A stretch of 64,000 nucleotides of DNA from Coniella vitis. Lineage: Eukaryota > Ascomycota > Sordariomycetes > Diaporthales > Schizoparmaceae. Of the stretch, positions 13,488 through 25,596 are shown in pieces. The notes under the pieces were generated by a model that searched no databases, was not told the origin of the DNA, and saw only the letters and a program-made list of their open reading frames with translations. Each line of letters starts with the position of its first letter. Within the stretch, counting starts at the first letter, position 1. The DNA lies in NCBI GenBank assembly GCA_011317545.1, contig WUJK01000010.1, forward strand, positions 1,674,001-1,738,000, written 5' to 3'. Made by a program: the position numbers and the translations under genes.

Positions 13488-15591
13488 ATGGTGCTGCCAG
13501 TGCCCAACCCGACCAAGTCCTACTGGATCGAGGCCGCGCAGTCGCCGCTCAAGGACCTGCGATCTACGCCAGAACTACCCCAGCAGACGGATATTGTGAT
13601 TATAGGGAGCGGATATACCGGTGCGACGGCAGCTTACTGGATTCACAAGGTAAGTAGAGGTCTTTGTTGCTCTTTCTTTTCTGGCTTTTCAGCCATGATT
13701 CAAAACCATGCGTCTTATACCAACTCCATTTTCATTTTTTTGGCGACAATCTTGTTTCCTTTGCACCACCGAGGCACTAACACAAGGGTTCTGTATATGT
13801 AGCACACGGCCGACCATGGCACAACCCCAGAGATGCTCATGCTGGAAGCCCGCGACATTTGCAGCGGTGCCACAGGCCGAAACGGTATGTCTATCCTTAT
13901 TCCAGCCATACCACCAGTCCAGAGAAGAATCTTTTTCCACGACAGTAGTCACTAACCAAAATGGGAAAAAAAAAAAAATCCAGGCGGCCAGCTTCGCCCG
14001 CACGCCTACTCGCGCTACATAGCCTGGTCGACGCGCTTCGGCAAAGACGGCGCGCTCGCGCTCATCCAGCACGAGATGGCGCACCTCGACGCCTTCCGCG
14101 CGGTGCTCTCGGCCGAGGGCCTCGCCGACGCCGTGTGCCTGCAGCTGGGCGAGACGTTTGACGCGGCCATGACGCCCGAGGCGTGGGCGCACCTCCGGGC
14201 CAACTTTGACGCCTTTGTGCGCGACCACGGGCGCGGCGGCGCCGTGATCCGCGACTGTCGGCTGATTGAGGACCCGCGCGAGGCCGAGGCGTTTACGCAG
14301 ATGAGGGGGTGTCTGGGCGCTGTGGTGCATCCTACGGGTCAAGTGTAGGTGTTTTCTTTTTCTTTTTTCTTCTTCTTCTTCTTCTTCTCTTTCCTTGATC
14401 TTTGGTCGTTCACAACCGGGAGAGAGCTTTTCTTCTTCTTTCTTTTCTTTCTTTCCCCCCTTTTTCATCAGAGAGGTGTGGGAACAAACTCCTCATGAGA
14501 GCTTCCCTTGATCGCTAACCAAGATCAACAAAGATGGCCGTATAAATTCGTCCACGCCCTGCTGAAGCTCGTCTCGGACCAGACCGGCAAACTCAACATC
14601 CAAGCACACACGCCCGCCCTCACAGTATCAGAACGAGACGCAGAAGGCTTCATCACCGTGACCACCCCAAGAGGATCGGTCCGCGCAAGAGCAGTGATAC
14701 ACTGTACGGTAAGAAACAACCTCCAGCCCACCAAGAGCAAACGGATCGATCATTCTTGTACTTTGAAAATCATAAAATTAACCCCCTTTTTGTTTTTTCC
14801 GTTTGGACATATAACAGAACGCCTGGGCCTCGCACCTTCTCCCCGAATACAAAAACATCATCCTCCCCTCGCTTAGCACCGTGGGCGCCCTCAAAGCCCC
14901 CGCAGCCAACTTCCTCCGCTGCACCGGCGCGCAGCACTGGGGCGGCGAGATCTGGAACTACCACGTGCAGGTCCCGGCGCCGCACAACGCCATCGTCCTC
15001 GGCGGCGCCAAGGCCGTCCTGGCGCACTACCCGCGCGACTGGATCAAGCAGAGCGACGACGCCAAGCACCTCCCCGGCGTGGCCGAGTACGTGGCGACCT
15101 GGGGCGCCGCCGAGGTCGCCGGGTGGCCGCAAGACGCAGACACGCCGCCACCGGTTGATGCGGCGCTGGCCCTCCCCGCGACGCAAGGCGGCGTGTGGAC
15201 GGGCCTCGTCGCGCCGACGGCCGACGGGTTCCCCTTTGTGGGCGCGGCGCCGGGCCACGAGGGCCACTTCCTCGCTGCCGGGTTCGGCGGCCACGGGATG
15301 CCGCGGATCCTGCTGGCGACGGCTGCGCTGGCGCAGAGCGTGCTGGCGGCGGTGCTGGGCGGCGGCGGCGGCGGCGGCGGCGAGGGGCGCTTCCGGGTGC
15401 CGCGCGTGCTGGAAACGTACCCGCCGCTGCCGGCGCCGTTTGTGGTGACTGCCGAGAGGGTCCAGGCGCTGGAGGGCTACGATGTGCGGGCGGATATCGA
15501 GGCGGATGTCCAGGCGCATGAGGACGCGGCCAAGAGAGGGATTGCGAATGGGCCGCGGGCGATTGGGTGGAAGACGAAGGCGTCGTTGTGA
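13488..15591 (+). CDS. FAD-dependent oxidoreductase of the DAO family
   Basis: Five exons are inferred: 13488-13649, 13803-13884, 13984-14344, 14534-14708 and 14818-15591; they join in frame to 517 residues. After a 30-residue N-terminal tail comes the dinucleotide-binding loop IVIIGSGYTGA (glycines at about 40, 42, 45), then LMLEARDICSGATGRNGGQLRPH, the second FAD contact typical of DAO proteins, then VIHCTNAWASHLLPE and a C-terminal GFGGHGMPRILLA, the late FAD loop. The family oxidises amines or amino acids with oxygen and releases hydrogen peroxide. The substrate cannot be read from sequence. Many fungal relatives are annotated as glycine or D-amino-acid oxidase-like. There is no signal peptide. 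A run of eight glycines near residue 440 comes from a GGC repeat (15360-15380) and may vary between strains. The third intron's acceptor is the least certain. Confidence 0.88.
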
Positions 15592-16172
15592 TTTTTCTTG
15601 CTGGTCTCTTTCTATGGGGATCTATCCAAGACCACAGCGGGAAGAGTCTTGACGAACAGGGGCTGTCTTGATCTACAGAAGGCAACAAACAGTTCGTAGA
15701 AGCAAGGACGATGATGGGATGTATATAAGCTCTGTGTGGTTCTTGTCAGAACGAATCACCGAGAAATGGGAAATCGTGGTCTTGGTGGAAGCCGAGATCG
15801 CCTGGGATGAATAATCATCATATATACCCAAGATCATTACGATATCCATGCGCTTACATCAAACAACAAGAGTTGTCCCCATTCTAGACATCTATTCCAT
15901 GATTTTTGACTGAAGCATGACGAGATATCGGAAGCCAGTCAGGCGCCAGGACTGAGAACAGCAACGGCCGTTGAAGCCAAAGCAAGATATATCTGCATTC
16001 AAGGCCTCTATATACTTGTTTATAACGTGTGTAATATGTACAATGAAAGCTTGGTCTTTTCCACCACTGTGTATCCACGATAGCCACCACCAGCCCACCC
16101 GCCTCTTTACCGCGAATCTCTGGCACCCACAACACCAACCATGACCGTCTCTTCCAACTCACTCACCCCCAT
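15592..16172. other. convergent 3' intergenic spacer
   Basis: Lies between the 3' ends of the FAD oxidoreductase (plus) and the endoglucanase (minus). AT-richer than the coding DNA. Contains no supported gene; both transcripts should terminate here. Confidence 0.6.
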
Positions 16173-17557
16173 CTAGGGAGTGTACTGCAACAGCAAGGAG
16201 TCATAGTAGACATACGCAGTGCCACTCGGGGGCTCGAACGAGTAGATGTAGTCGCCCCACCACGGCCCGCCCGCCCACCACAGCGCGCCCAGCCACACAT
16301 CGCTGTGCGCCTGAAGGTAGTCCAGCATGCCCTCGATGGCCTCCTGGCAGACCGTGTTGGCGCCGCCCGCAAACTCGCCCAGCAGGCCGACCTTGCCGTT
16401 CTCGACCAGCCACTCGGTCGCCGCCGTGACGCGGTCCACGCCAATCGTCGAGTTGACGCAGACGTCGCTGGTGCCCGAGCCGTCGCTGTCGAGGTACTGG
16501 TGCATCTCGTACAGGATCTTGTTCTGCGGGTCCGTCAGGTTGACCATGGCCGTGTTGTACGTCAGCCACGACCACGCGCCCGACCACGCGTTGCCCTCGA
16601 CGGCAATGTACTGCGAGGTGGCGCCCGCGGCGCGGATGCCGTTGATGGCGGCTTGGTTCATTTCCACGACGAGGCTCTCGTCCTCGGTGTTGTACCTGTT
16701 GCACGCGTTCAGTGTGAGGAAATGCCAGAATCACGCATTGGTTGTGGTGAAGCCTGAGGAGAGAAAGGACAGCCAAAGAGAAGCAAGAATCCCCCCACTC
16801 ACTCGTTGTTGGTGTCAAAGATGACATTGGCATTGTTCTTGAACTGGCTGGCCAGGTTGGTCCAGAAGGTCTGGAACCCGGCCGTGTCGGTGATGATGGC
16901 ATCGTAGAAACGACCGTAGTTGTGCGGGTCGATAATGGCCCAGCCGCCGTTCTCAGTAATGTAGTTGATGGTGCCCGTGTAGTTGGCGAGGTAGGCTGGC
17001 GCCAGAGCACCAGTCAGCGACTCGGTAGAGATCATGCGCTCCATGGCAAACGGCACACGGAAGATGTTGTAGCCTTCGTTGAGGAGGGTCTGATTTCGCC
17101 AATGGATAGTCAGTATAGCTTCTCTCTTTCTCTTGCTTTCTCAGCAGCCTCGACCCACCTGAAGACTTGTGTTGCTGGGAAAGATAAAGTCGATTCCCCA
17201 AGTGCCCGGGTACTCATTGTCGCCGAATTCCGCGCAAGACTCATCGACGCCAAACCACTTGAACTTGCCGGTGGCTGTGCTCGTGGCTGTGGCGGACGTC
17301 GACGTTGTCGAGGTCGAGGAGGTCTTGACCGAGGTTGACGTGGTCTTGGAGGTTGTGGATGTTGTGGTGCTGGTGGTGCTGGTGGTGCTGGCGGTTCCGG
17401 GCACACACTGCGAGTAATAGGGGTTTTCGTAGGTGCACACATAGCCAGACACGCAGGATGTCGAGCCCGTGAAGCCAATGCCACCACACTGCCCGTAGGC
17501 GCCGGTCTGGGCGAGCGCGCCGGTGGCGAGAGCCAGAGCGAGGAAGAGGGACTTCAT
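16173..17557 (-). CDS. secreted endo-beta-1,4-glucanase: CBM1, linker, GH5 (Cel5A/EG II type)
   Basis: Three exons: 17557-17159, 17089-16803 and 16695-16173, giving 402 residues. The start MKSLFLALALATGALA gives a clean signal peptide; an in-frame upstream Met at 17584 would bury it and is less likely. Residues about 20-53 form a fungal cellulose-binding module CBM1 with four cysteines and the NPYYSQC end. A Ser/Thr linker of about 45 residues follows, then a GH5 catalytic domain. FDTNNEY (Glu about 229) fits the acid/base and GLLGEFAGG (Glu about 336) fits the nucleophile of subfamily GH5_5. The enzyme would cut internal bonds in amorphous cellulose outside the cell. The arrangement matches Trichoderma EG II. 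A TATA-like TATAAAAAG lies about 100 bases upstream. Confidence 0.95.
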
Positions 17558-17655
17558 CTTGCCGGTGAATGAGGACTTGTTCAAGGAGGCTGGCCTACAG
17601 ACAAGACAGACCGGCCGCTCCCCGAAAAGCGTCCAGGTCCTTGGCGTCCTGTCGC

Positions 17656-17664
17656 CTTTTTATA
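17656..17664 (-). promoter_or_regulatory. probable TATA box of the GH5 endoglucanase
   Basis: TATAAAAAG on the minus strand, about 100 bases before the MKSLF start codon. The spacing matches the TATA element of the CAP gene in this window. Cre1-like CTGGGG sites can be seen further upstream (for example near 18215) but are too short to call. Confidence 0.5.
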
Positions 17665-20600
17665 TGTGTGACCGGCATCGTGGAAGGAGACACGATCCCA
17701 ATACTGGCGATTCGTTTGCAGCCGCACCGTCCCGTATACAGCCAACAATGAACTGCACAGAGGCTCCATCCGGCTGTCCATATGGAGCAAGACTTCCCAT
17801 CCTCCCTTGAATCAGCTCGCTGGTTGCTTTTCTGGACAGTGGGTTCTCGGAGAGCAGGCCCGAAGGGCGAGAGGCTCTGATACTGGCACCACGAGCCGTT
17901 GTGATCAGCACAGGCTGTTCATCCTGCTGCTTTCTTTCTTTCGGGGGGGGGGGGGGCGAGGCTGCTTCTGCGACCAGCACCGGAACCACCGCCCGCCACA
18001 GAGAACTCGACGACAGTGTTCACGTGCTGGCAAGCCATAATGTGCGGCTGGGCTGGGCTGGGTGTCGAGGTGACGTGGCCGGAGCGCCGTGTCTTGGTGA
18101 CCGTCTTGGGGTCTGCCACGACGGGAGAGGCCCTCCGAGCAGATTGACTGCCCACTGGGCACGAATTCTTCGGATCATCGCAAGGAGAGATCAGAAGCGG
18201 CAACAGGAAGCTGCCTGGGGAAAAGGACTCTGCCCAGCTATGGCCAAGAGTCCTGCGGCTGATCCTGCTGGTGACGATTCTGGCGAGCGGCGGATGAAGA
18301 GACTCCGGGCCTCAACTTGGCAAAATGTGCCATCTCGCGCGCCCCGAACTTCCGTTTTCCCTCCAATCAGTAAAAGTAACCAAGTTCCCGTCTTGTGGCT
18401 GGCTTATCGCTTCGTGACTGAAAGAGGGAAAAAGGAAATGTGATAATCAGAAGAAGGACACACAAGTCCCCCTCGCGAAAGGTGATGAGAAAGCGTTGCC
18501 GTGCTGCCTTGTTAGTCATCAAGGAGTACATAGTACCATAAACCCCCGGCTTTGGAAAGAAAATCGTGAGTACAATGTATACATGGCGAATAGTATTACT
18601 ATGTATAGCTTTCCAAAAACAACAAGAAAAGGAAAACAACGAAAAAAGAAAACTCGCGCTCAGGCGAGTGATCTGGATCAACGTTTTGCTTTTCCTATCC
18701 ATGCCAGTGCTGCTTTGGGGGGGTTGTTCCCATCCATTCGCAACGTCAGCGTTACATTTTTGGCGTCGGACATACTATGTATGTACATGGTTGTGCTTCC
18801 GCCGTGGTGAAGTTGCCCGCAAGGCTGTCAAGACTTCATCAATACATAGTAGTAGCACGATGTCACCATGACTTTGTGGCTGAAGGCGTAGATGGGAACT
18901 TGTGGCTCAGCGCCAATGTAGGCTCTAGGAAAGTTCAACGAGCAGACGAAAGACCAGTCGGTATCTTCAAGATATCCAGGTCCAGTTTGCTTGCCTATAC
19001 TCGGGTGTGCGCTCACTTGGCCTGCGCATCAGATGATCATCGTCGTCTTCGAGTCACTAGGTATGTCGCCGATGAAAATGCCCGGCAACGCATGTTCGAC
19101 GCCTTGATTGTTTGCAGGCACAGTTTTAAGCCGTTAATATACCTTTTCTCCCAAGAAAAGTATTTGTGCTACCGTTTCCCTGTCATGTTCATTTCTGGCG
19201 TTATGTGACAGGTTGAACCACTGAAAACCGAACAACCAACTTTGAGATTTGAGTACTCGTTGCAGCATAGCATAGGACGAGATTGGATCGCTGATAACAA
19301 TCATTCTCTGGAATACAATCAAGCCATCCAAGCAGGATCCGAGAATTTGCTTGGGGTACGACTTCCGCTCATGTCAAAAAGGCTCACACATGTTCCACTA
19401 TGCTCGACGCTCCCAGAGACATGTTCTTGCACTGTTCAAGCTGCCCTGGGCCTGTCTGGCCAACGGACAGGCTGACATGCTCACGGCAATAACAAGCACA
19501 GCGGAGATCCCGCCCCCCGAGAAATTGTGCCGTGATGCACCCGCACACTCTCTCGGTTTCCTTACTCGACGTTGGGCCTAGTAAATACTAATATCAAGCT
19601 ATTTATTTTGTCAGGCAAGGAACGGTCTCCACAAAGCCCCCGCTATATAGCAACCGACCAACGCCCGCCCCTTTTTCCTTTTTCCTACGGAAATAGGCTT
19701 TAGAGGAACGGGCGGCTGGATGGGATGATGCCATACCATAGTACATAGTATCAATCAAAGCAAACTTGTGGAGTAAAGCAAAAAGGTGCTGAAGCTTTGA
19801 AAAGCATAGAGGAAACCTTGGAGAAGCTTCTAGCGAGCCCCGAAGAAGAAGGAGGACAAGATGGGTGACGATCCAAAACGGCGCCGTAGAGGCCATGAAC
19901 GGGCCCTTGTCCGGATGAATCAGTTTAGAAAAGGTCTTCAATATGTCTATTTTTGAGTTTTTGGCTTTTACTGCAGTGCAACCAATCCCGCAACACCCAC
20001 AAGTTCGAAAGAATAGAAATGCAAAGACTCTCATCTTGCTATGTATACATCGCTGCATAACCCATATTATACCATCAATATGTATGTACCTGCCTCACTT
20101 TCCTGCAAGGGGCGAGCCAGGCACGAAAGCACCATGACGAACATTACATATGCCATCTGATCCTCAACAAATCAAGTGGGACACAAGGGCCGAATGGCGT
20201 TCATCCCATGTTCTCATGAGGCGTTGGAAATGTCTCTGGCGAGAGGGGGCCCTGAGGGGCCCTGAGGGGGAACTCCTGATGTCCCCATTCCAGTACATGG
20301 CAAGAAAAAAAAACAAACCCAAGGGAAGAACCCTGTCTGGCGTTTCATTCGATTGGCTCCAGTCGTTGTGCGTGAGCGAAGGCCGACATGAACTGATATG
20401 CATCGCCAATGTAGGTGCCGCCGAAAAGCCCTGCTACCAGGTGCATGGCGGTTAGCTGATATAGCAAATAGATGAAAAAGTCGAAATTGCAGTCCACACT
20501 TGCACAACCAAGCCTATGTATATTGTGTCATAGTACTCAAAGGAAGGGGGGGGTTGCTCTTCTCCCTCCCCCCTTTGGGCCACATGAGAGCAAGTCGCCA

Positions 20601-22213
20601 GGGAGAGCCTGAACTCCCATCGCCAGCCATGTACATAGTAGAGAAGAAAACACTATTTTTTTTTTGCCTTGGGCGACACTCGTGCTTCCTTTGAGGCCAT
20701 CCCATCGTCATTTCGTGTGTGGCGCATACTATGTATAAAATAGCAACAGCGCACAGAGAGGGCGCAAAACGCCTACTGCATCCTTCTCGCAAGCCCCAAA
20801 CAGGCCAAAGCACGAAAATGTTTCACAGCGGGGGAGGGAAAGAAGAAGAAAGAAAGAAAAAAAGCCTTCTCACTTTTTCCCACTGTCTACAATGTGCATA
20901 GCATGTATGCATAATGCTCAAAAAAAGAGAAGAAGACGGCCAAAACACCTTGAACGCCCAATCAGTCAGCTTGTAGATTGGCACTGTATATCCACGCAAG
21001 AGCTTTGTCTCCGCTCGCTTCTGTACTTGGATAGTACTTCTATATCATAGCATCACTACGTTGGCAACGCTGGGCTGGCAGGGTAAGGGGAGCCTCGGGC
21101 GTGGACGGGCCAGAACATTGCCGATCCCAGCAGCGAGAAAAGTGGCCTAATTATCATGAAACAAGAGCCATCTCCTTTGTAGATTCGACCTAATACCGCC
21201 ACCTGCTCTGGGCACATAGACAAGAGCACAGTTCCGGGGCAAGCCTGGGTGCTCGCTCGGAGAATTAGCTACTGTATACCACATTCATTAGCAAGGAGAA
21301 TTTGTTTGGCCAACAAAACATGAGCCGCGGGTGGGGAAAACAAGAAAACAAAATCACTCATCTCACTGACTTGATAAATTACTATGGTATAGTTACCTCT
21401 TCTCTTTTTCCCTTGTCGATCACCAGCCTGGAAAAAAAAATACATGGTCACCCTCAAAAGTCACCGTCTTTTGCACCGTGTGAAACCGATACTGCTTCGG
21501 TGTGCCCAGCCAAAACAGCAGCACACAGCAGATATACACAGCTTGTACGTTGCTTTTTTTTTTTGCACTAAAAAAAAAAAAAAAAAGTGAATAATCATTT
21601 CTTTTTTGATTCAAGCAGCAATCCCTCCGAGAGAGGGCGTGTCCCAGCTTTTCGACGCCCCACAGCCACCCGCCTCACCAAGTGCCAGTGAATGAGCGTG
21701 ACGTGCAGGCCATTTTGACAATGGGGAGAGTCGAGAGAATCCAACCAAGGTCCCCCCACCAAGTATCCCTGTGTCAAATTATAGTTGCGCCAGGTAGAGT
21801 TGGACTGGGCCGAGCGGTGGAATCAGTAGTACATGGTAACAAGCTGCCACATCGCAGAAGTGAACGTCTTCTAGTAGTCGACGGCCGATGGCAAGGCGAA
21901 TGAATACTGGGTTGGGTGTTTTTTAGAAATCGAGTCAGCTTGAAGGGGAGGGGGGGGGGGTGAGAAACTTGGAGGTCAGCCGCATACATGTATACATAGT
22001 AGAGGCGTTGCCATCCTTCGTTTGCTCTTTCTCCTCCCTTTCTATCACATCACACACATCACACACACACACACGCAGAGTCCTTGAGCTAGACTCATAT
22101 TTCGTCACTCTTTTTCTTCTTGATCCTTCGCAGGTCGTTCGCTCGTTCTCATTATAACCAGCCTGTCGTCACTCATTGTTCTTTTTTTTTTTTCCACAAA
22201 GAAAAAAAGAAAA

Positions 22214-22222
22214 TATAAAAGG
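22214..22222 (+). promoter_or_regulatory. probable TATA box of the CAP-domain gene
   Basis: TATAAAAGG, about 100 bases before the ATG at 22321. It is followed by a leader containing ACAACAACAACAACAA-type repeats, common in highly expressed fungal genes. Confidence 0.5.
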
Positions 22223-22320
22223 CTTCTCAGCTTCTTCTTGGACGACGACAACAACAACAACAATACTTTCCATTTTCCCAACACCCACGTAAGGAACCAA
22301 ACAACACACCAACCGCAAAT

Positions 22321-23319
22321 ATGCTCTTCTCCGCCCGTCCCGCCCTCGCGGCCCTCCTGCTCGCCAGCAGCGCCTTTGTCGAGGCCAAGCCCTGCAAGTC
22401 CCGCCCGGCTCAGGGCGTGAGCACCGCCGTCGCCTCGACCACGGCCTCGGCCACGACCGCTGTCCTCGTTGCCGCGACAAGCGCCTCGAGCACTCTGATT
22501 TCGGTGGCAGCAACTTCTAGCCCCGCAGTGGCCTCTTCTTCTTCTTCCTCTGCCGTGGCCGCCGCATCCTCGAGCAGCAGTGCCGCGGCGTCCACAGCGA
22601 CAGCGACAGCCACCACGGGCCTGACAGCGGACGAGACGAGCGCGCTCGCCATCCAAAACAGCGCGCGTGCTGCCGTGAGCGAGACGGACCTGACGTGGAG
22701 CACCTCGCTGGCCGCAAACGCCCAGACCTGGGCGAACCACCTGGCCTCGACGTACGGCTCGTCGGGCGATCTGGTGCACTCGAGCGGGACCGGCGAGGGC
22801 GAGAACTTGTACTGGCAGAGCGACGCAACCACGCCGTATGCCAAGGCTGCGACGGCGTGGGTGGACGAGAAGAGTCTGTACTCTGGGGAGGCCATTGCTG
22901 ACGATGCTGCTTTTGAGACATATGGACACTATAGTAAGTTGACTTGTTCCTTTTTGTTCTCCATCCTCCCCACACCCCTCTCCTTTTCTGAGGAGGGAGA
23001 GAGGGAGGGAGGGAAGGGAGGGAGTGCAGGCGGGAAGATCAGTGTTCTCTTTGCTGTCGAAGGGCTCGATGCTAATGTTCTTCGTTCCAATTAGCCCAAG
23101 TTATCTGGGACACTACCACCGAGGTTGGTATGGCTGTTGCCTCTGATGGTGCTGGTGGCTACTATGTCGTCGCCCGCTACAACCCTCCTGGTAACTAGTA
23201 AGTCAAAGACTCCATCCAACATGTCAATGCGCAGCAAAACACTCGAGCGGGGGGAAAGAAGCCCGACTGACACACGCACTCATAGCATCGGCGAGACTCC
23301 CACAGCCGCCACCAACTAA
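22321..23319 (+). CDS. secreted CAP-superfamily (SCP/PR-1-like) protein with Ser/Ala-rich linker
   Basis: Three exons, 22321-22933, 23095-23197 and 23286-23319, give 249 residues; the last exon is only 11 codons. A signal peptide covers about residues 1-22. Residues about 33-100 are a low-complexity Ser/Thr/Ala spacer likely to be O-mannosylated. The CAP domain fills the rest: ALAIQNSARAAV opens it, His153 and Glu161 lie in the LVHSSGTGEGENLYW segment, and the CAP1 signature GHYTQVIW brings His203. The CAP2-like end VVARYNPPGNYIGE lacks the usual Cys, which is Ala here. Yeast relatives (Pry proteins) bind and export sterols and lipids, and plant relatives are PR-1. A similar extracellular lipid-binding role is inference. 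The second intron is short (88 nt) and its GTAAGT overlaps a would-be stop. Confidence 0.92.
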
Positions 23320-24426
23320 GCGCAGCTCATTCTCTCCGGAATGCTCGCCCTTGAGAACCATTGCCCGCTTGAACCAACGTCATGTCTTGTACGTCACACA
23401 CAAGAAGCAATGGTTCCTCCTGACCGTCTCGTTTCGAATAATGTGGATCTTCTTTTTTAGGAAGTGCGGATGGCCTCCTCGGGCTCTGCTCTTCTTGTTT
23501 TTTCCCACCCACTCACTGCCGGCTTGTGGACACACTTTTTTGTTTCCCAACCACCTTCCAGCTCATCGTCTTCACTTCTTCCTCTGTAGGCACAGTGGTC
23601 AGTTCATTCGATTTGGGATGGGGGCCACATGATTTGGTAGATCGCATGGGACTGCAATTCTTCTCTTCTTCTCCTCTTTCAATATACTGCACTGTATATA
23701 CTTTGGACAATATAAACACACGATTTGATGATGAACATGTAACAAGGAGAGATATCAATCCACAAAAGCTGAGTGTACTTCTCGTGTGTTATGTTTATGC
23801 ATGAATGGATGAGTGAAGGGTGTTTTGACGGCACCAATGAATGTACAGATTGTTTTTGTAGGGTGCGGGTGAAGTGATGGGCTTGAAGAGTGGCTGCAAC
23901 TCTTGCAAAGAAAATGATTGGAAAATGGAAAGAGGAAAAAAAAAAAGGATGAGTAACTGTCTTGCGGGTGGTGGTGGTGACTGTTGTTTCCCCTTCGCCC
24001 AAGTGTGGCAGACAAGGAAATACGAGACGAGTGAACGTTTTCTCGAATGGATTCATGTGCCTGTGGTCACGGTGATTTTCTCTCGAACGGGCAAACGGGT
24101 GGTGGCTTGTTCTTTGGGCCAGTCAGTAGAAAGAAGGGTGGATGGCTTCCGTTTTTTCCACTTGCTGCTTCTTTCTTGCCCGCTCCGCTCGCTGTACGAG
24201 CGAGAATGAACGACGGCAAAAGCGGCGCCTTCACGCGGGGTGTTCCGCAATTCACTAATCTGGTACGTTACGAACACGGGAAAAATCACACGAGAGGCGA
24301 TACTTGTAGCGTTAGGTTCGATGAAGACTCCCTTTTTTACGATGTATAATAAGGAAAGAAGCGAATCATGAATGCCGCGGCCACAATTGGGTGACCAAAG
24401 CAGGTAGAAAAAAGGGCTGCTTTTGG

Positions 24427-24427
<1 letters not shown>

Positions 24428-24491
<64 letters not shown>
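24428..24491. repeat. (TG)n microsatellite, about 32 units
   Basis: Uninterrupted TG dinucleotide tract. Such length is expected to be variable between strains. Confidence 0.95.
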
Positions 24492-24493
<2 letters not shown>

Positions 24494-25537
24494 TGCTATT
24501 GTATCGATACTACGTATCGTAAAACGAAGGTCTTGACATTTTCGAGTGCTATAATTAGGATCAAAGACCAAAAAAACCAGTCAAGCGATTGCGAGCGAGC
24601 GAGCGAGATTGGGTTGTGACATGGGCAGATACCACCACGCCACCCCGTCGTTACTCTGCCCTGCCCGTAGTCAACAAGAGTCATGTGAATGGACAACTAA
24701 ATGGCTGTCCCTGTTCCTAGTGTGCCTCGGTTCAAGAATCATTTGCCTGTCTTTTTTTTCCACCGATCATTTCCGGGGGCCATAAGCCGTCAACCGTGGA
24801 CCCCCCCCCCCCCATTGGAAAGAAAACAGAGAGTCCAAAAGAAGCAGAAAAAAGGAAGAAGAAGAAGAAGAACATGATTCATTGAGAGTTTGTGCTGACA
24901 CAGGCTAGGAGTGATACGAGCTTATTATCTCGCTGTTCGTTTCTTTGCAAAGCGAGAAAACACCCCCCTCCTTTACTATGGTCCATTTTCCTTTCTGTAG
25001 TAGTTCACCGAGGCAACCTCGAGTCATGCATATTTTCCGCTTTTTTGTCCGACTTGAGAATGTCCTTACTACGTAGTCTCCGCAAACGGCCATCTGCACA
25101 AACAATACAACCTGGATGGAACGCTGTTACATAACCACAGCTGAGTAGGCGAGATGAGAGGCGGACTTGGCGCTTATTTGCTCTGCAACGGGGGATGCAT
25201 GAAATCACTTGGGGAGGACCTGGGTGGTGAGCACTTGCATAGGAGTGCAGAAAGAAAAAAAAAAGAAGAAGAAAAAGAAGAAAAAAAACGAAAAAGAGTA
25301 TGCCATGCGGCGGCAACGTTGCATCAACGCAGCTGGCAGTCCAGGGTCCTCCTTCTTCTCGGTGGCCCTTCGCCCTGGCTGCTTTGTAGGGCTGACGAGA
25401 CCGGGGACAAAGATATAATATAGCAAAGGGGGTTTAATACGATGGCAAGTAATGTTGACGACACCAATGTGAACAAGGACACAGGCGACAGTCGTAGTGC
25501 AGAAGGAAAAGGGCCAAGTAGATGTATGCAGCGTAAT

Positions 25538-25596
25538 TGAGTGAGTGAGTGAGTGAGTGAGTGAGTGAGTGAGTGAGTGAGTGAGTGAGTGAGTGA
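25538..25596. repeat. (TGAG)n microsatellite, about 15 units
   Basis: Uninterrupted tetranucleotide tract of about 59 bases. It has no spacers and is not a CRISPR-like array. Confidence 0.95.

Larger units (their letters stand above)
17558..22320. other. 4.8-kb divergent spacer between the endoglucanase and the CAP gene
   Basis: No gene is supported. It should contain the promoters of both flanking secreted-protein genes. It has a run of 14 G at 17943-17956, several A or T homopolymers, and eight exact copies of TACATAGTA or its complement (18527, 18597, 18773, 18843, 19742, 20632, 20727 and 21993). The open frames here (up to 180 codons) have no recognisable domain and poor codon use. Confidence 0.6.

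Noticed and set aside
14770..15688. Long minus-strand frames opposite the FAD oxidoreductase
   Set aside because: Shadow frames with Arg/Pro-rich composition; the plus strand has clear flavoprotein motifs.
22105..22929. 274-codon minus-strand frame opposite the CAP gene
   Set aside because: Low-complexity Arg/Gly-rich shadow of Ser/Ala codons in the real gene.
25538..25596. Regular TGAG repeat as a possible CRISPR array
   Set aside because: There are no spacers; it is a plain tetranucleotide microsatellite in a eukaryote.
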